DNA of 5,488 nucleotides from Thermoplasmata archaeon (GTDB taxonomy: Archaea > Thermoplasmatota > Thermoplasmata > Lutacidiplasmatales > UBA184). The stretch covers positions 1 to 5,488 of the forward strand of contig JASHYQ010000157.1 in NCBI GenBank assembly GCA_030042955.1, given 5' to 3'. Position 1 is the first letter of the stretch. The number at the start of each line of letters is the position of its first letter. Under the pieces are notes generated by a model. That model was not told where the DNA came from, did not search any database, and was given only the letters and a program-made list of their open reading frames with translations. Positions 5,091 through 5,488 of the stretch are shown one piece after another. The position numbers and the translations under genes are program-made.

Positions 5091-5103
5091 CTTATCGTAA
5101 ATA
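5091..5103 (+). promoter_or_regulatory. TATA-like element of the [2Fe-2S] gene
   Basis: CTTATCGTAAATA is the AT-rich element nearest the gene. Its left part is centred at about 5095, predicting a transcript start near 5121. That start lies after GTG 5116 and 12-13 bases before ATG 5134, so it favours the ATG. Confidence 0.4.
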
Positions 5104-5133
5104 CCCCGAGGGGGGGTGACCGCCGATTCCTGG

Positions 5134-5488
5134 ATGGTCGAGCCGGCCGGCCCGCGGTTCTCGTTCGAGGGGCGGCCCCGAACGGCCCTCCCCGGGGAGA
5201 GCGTCCTCGACGCGCTCGCGCACGGCAGGTTCCCGATCCTGCAGCGTTCCCCCCGGTACCACCGGCCCCGCGCTCCGTTCTGCGGGATCGGCCAGTGCAC
5301 GAACTGCCTCGTTCGGGTCAACGGCCGGCCCAACGTCCGGGCGTGCCGGTACGAGCCCGCGGAGGGCGACCGGGTCGAGACCGAGAACGGCTGGCCGTCG
5401 CGCCGCTTCGATGCGCTCGCGGCGTTCGACCTGCTCTTCCCCTCGGGCCTCGATACCCTCCGCGGGTTCCGACGCCCCGTCTGGGCGA
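5134..5488 (+). CDS. Sarcosine oxidase alpha-like protein, N-terminal [2Fe-2S] domain (3' end cut by window edge)
   Basis: The visible part (118 residues and one extra base) is the N-terminal ferredoxin-like domain found in the alpha subunit of heterotetrameric sarcosine oxidase and in related amine-oxidising and hydrogen-cyanide-synthase-type enzymes. Numbering from ATG 5134, the features are FSFEGRP (9-15), PGESVLDAL (20-28), RSPRYHRPRAPFC (38-50) and the cluster ligands Cys50-x4-Cys55-x2-Cys58-x12-Cys71 (FCGIGQCTNC, then NVRAC), followed by GWPSRRFD (86-93). The frame continues with a segment like the LPAGFYY-type linker of sarcosine oxidase alpha, so a fused FAD/NAD-binding part probably lies beyond the edge rather than this being a stand-alone small subunit. 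The family passes electrons between flavin sites or to an acceptor during oxidative demethylation or deamination. The substrate cannot be read from this part. An in-frame GTG at 5116 would add six residues; ATG is preferred because of the TATA position. Confidence 0.8.
   Translation, partial: MVEPAGPRFSFEGRPRTALPGESVLDALAHGRFPILQRSPRYHRPRAPFCGIGQCTNCLVRVNGRPNVRACRYEPAEGDRVETENGWPSRRFDALAAFDLLFPSGLDTLRGFRRPVWA

Noticed and set aside
5116..5133. GTG at 5116 as the start of the [2Fe-2S] protein
   Set aside because: It lies inside the SD-like run GGGGGGTGA and only about 21 bases from the nearest TATA-like element. ATG 5134 fits better, although the GTG cannot be excluded.

Overview
The window reads as a chromosomal segment of a high-GC archaeon. 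The evidence is archaeal TATA-like boxes 26-28 bases ahead of start codons (leaderless-type promoters), an AbrB-PhoU fusion of the archaeal kind, and a polytopic membrane protein resembling the DUF981 families of Thermoplasmata and Sulfolobales. The proteins are Arg-rich rather than strongly acidic, which argues against a haloarchaeon. A GC-rich Thermoplasmatota lineage is my best guess, but it is inferred; no rRNA or other marker gene is present.

Layout. (1) Positions 1-1359, plus strand: the 3' part of a divergent pyruvate kinase, cut by the left edge. (2) Positions 1360-1569: a convergent gap holding a hairpin at the kinase stop codon and several nested inverted repeats. (3) Positions 1570-2256, minus strand: a six-helix membrane protein, probably DUF981-like. 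(4) Positions 2257-2429: a divergent promoter region with an 18-bp dyad on the membrane-gene side and a clear TATA box on the other side. (5) Positions 2430-2726 and 2757-3890, plus strand: a probable two-gene unit. The first gene is a 98-residue protein that is only the C-terminal, zinc-binding half of a Fur-family regulator. The second is a full-length relative of iron-dependent alcohol dehydrogenases whose metal-binding site is largely gone. (6) Positions 3891-3920: a 30-base convergent gap with a hairpin. (7) Positions 3921-4988, minus strand: an AbrB-PhoU phosphate-type regulator with a TATA box at the leaderless distance. (8) Positions 4989-5133: a divergent promoter region. (9) From 5134 to the right edge, plus strand: the start of a sarcosine oxidase alpha-type protein with an N-terminal [2Fe-2S] domain.

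The genes do not form one pathway. Pyruvate kinase belongs to lower glycolysis, PhoU to phosphate signalling, and the last gene to amine or amino-acid oxidation. The most unusual part is 2398-3890: a Fur-like domain with no DNA-binding half and its own promoter, followed 30 bases later by a dehydrogenase-fold protein that keeps its nucleotide-binding signature but has lost three of four metal ligands. No transposon, CRISPR array, tRNA or rRNA was found, and there is no gene-free stretch longer than about 210 bases.
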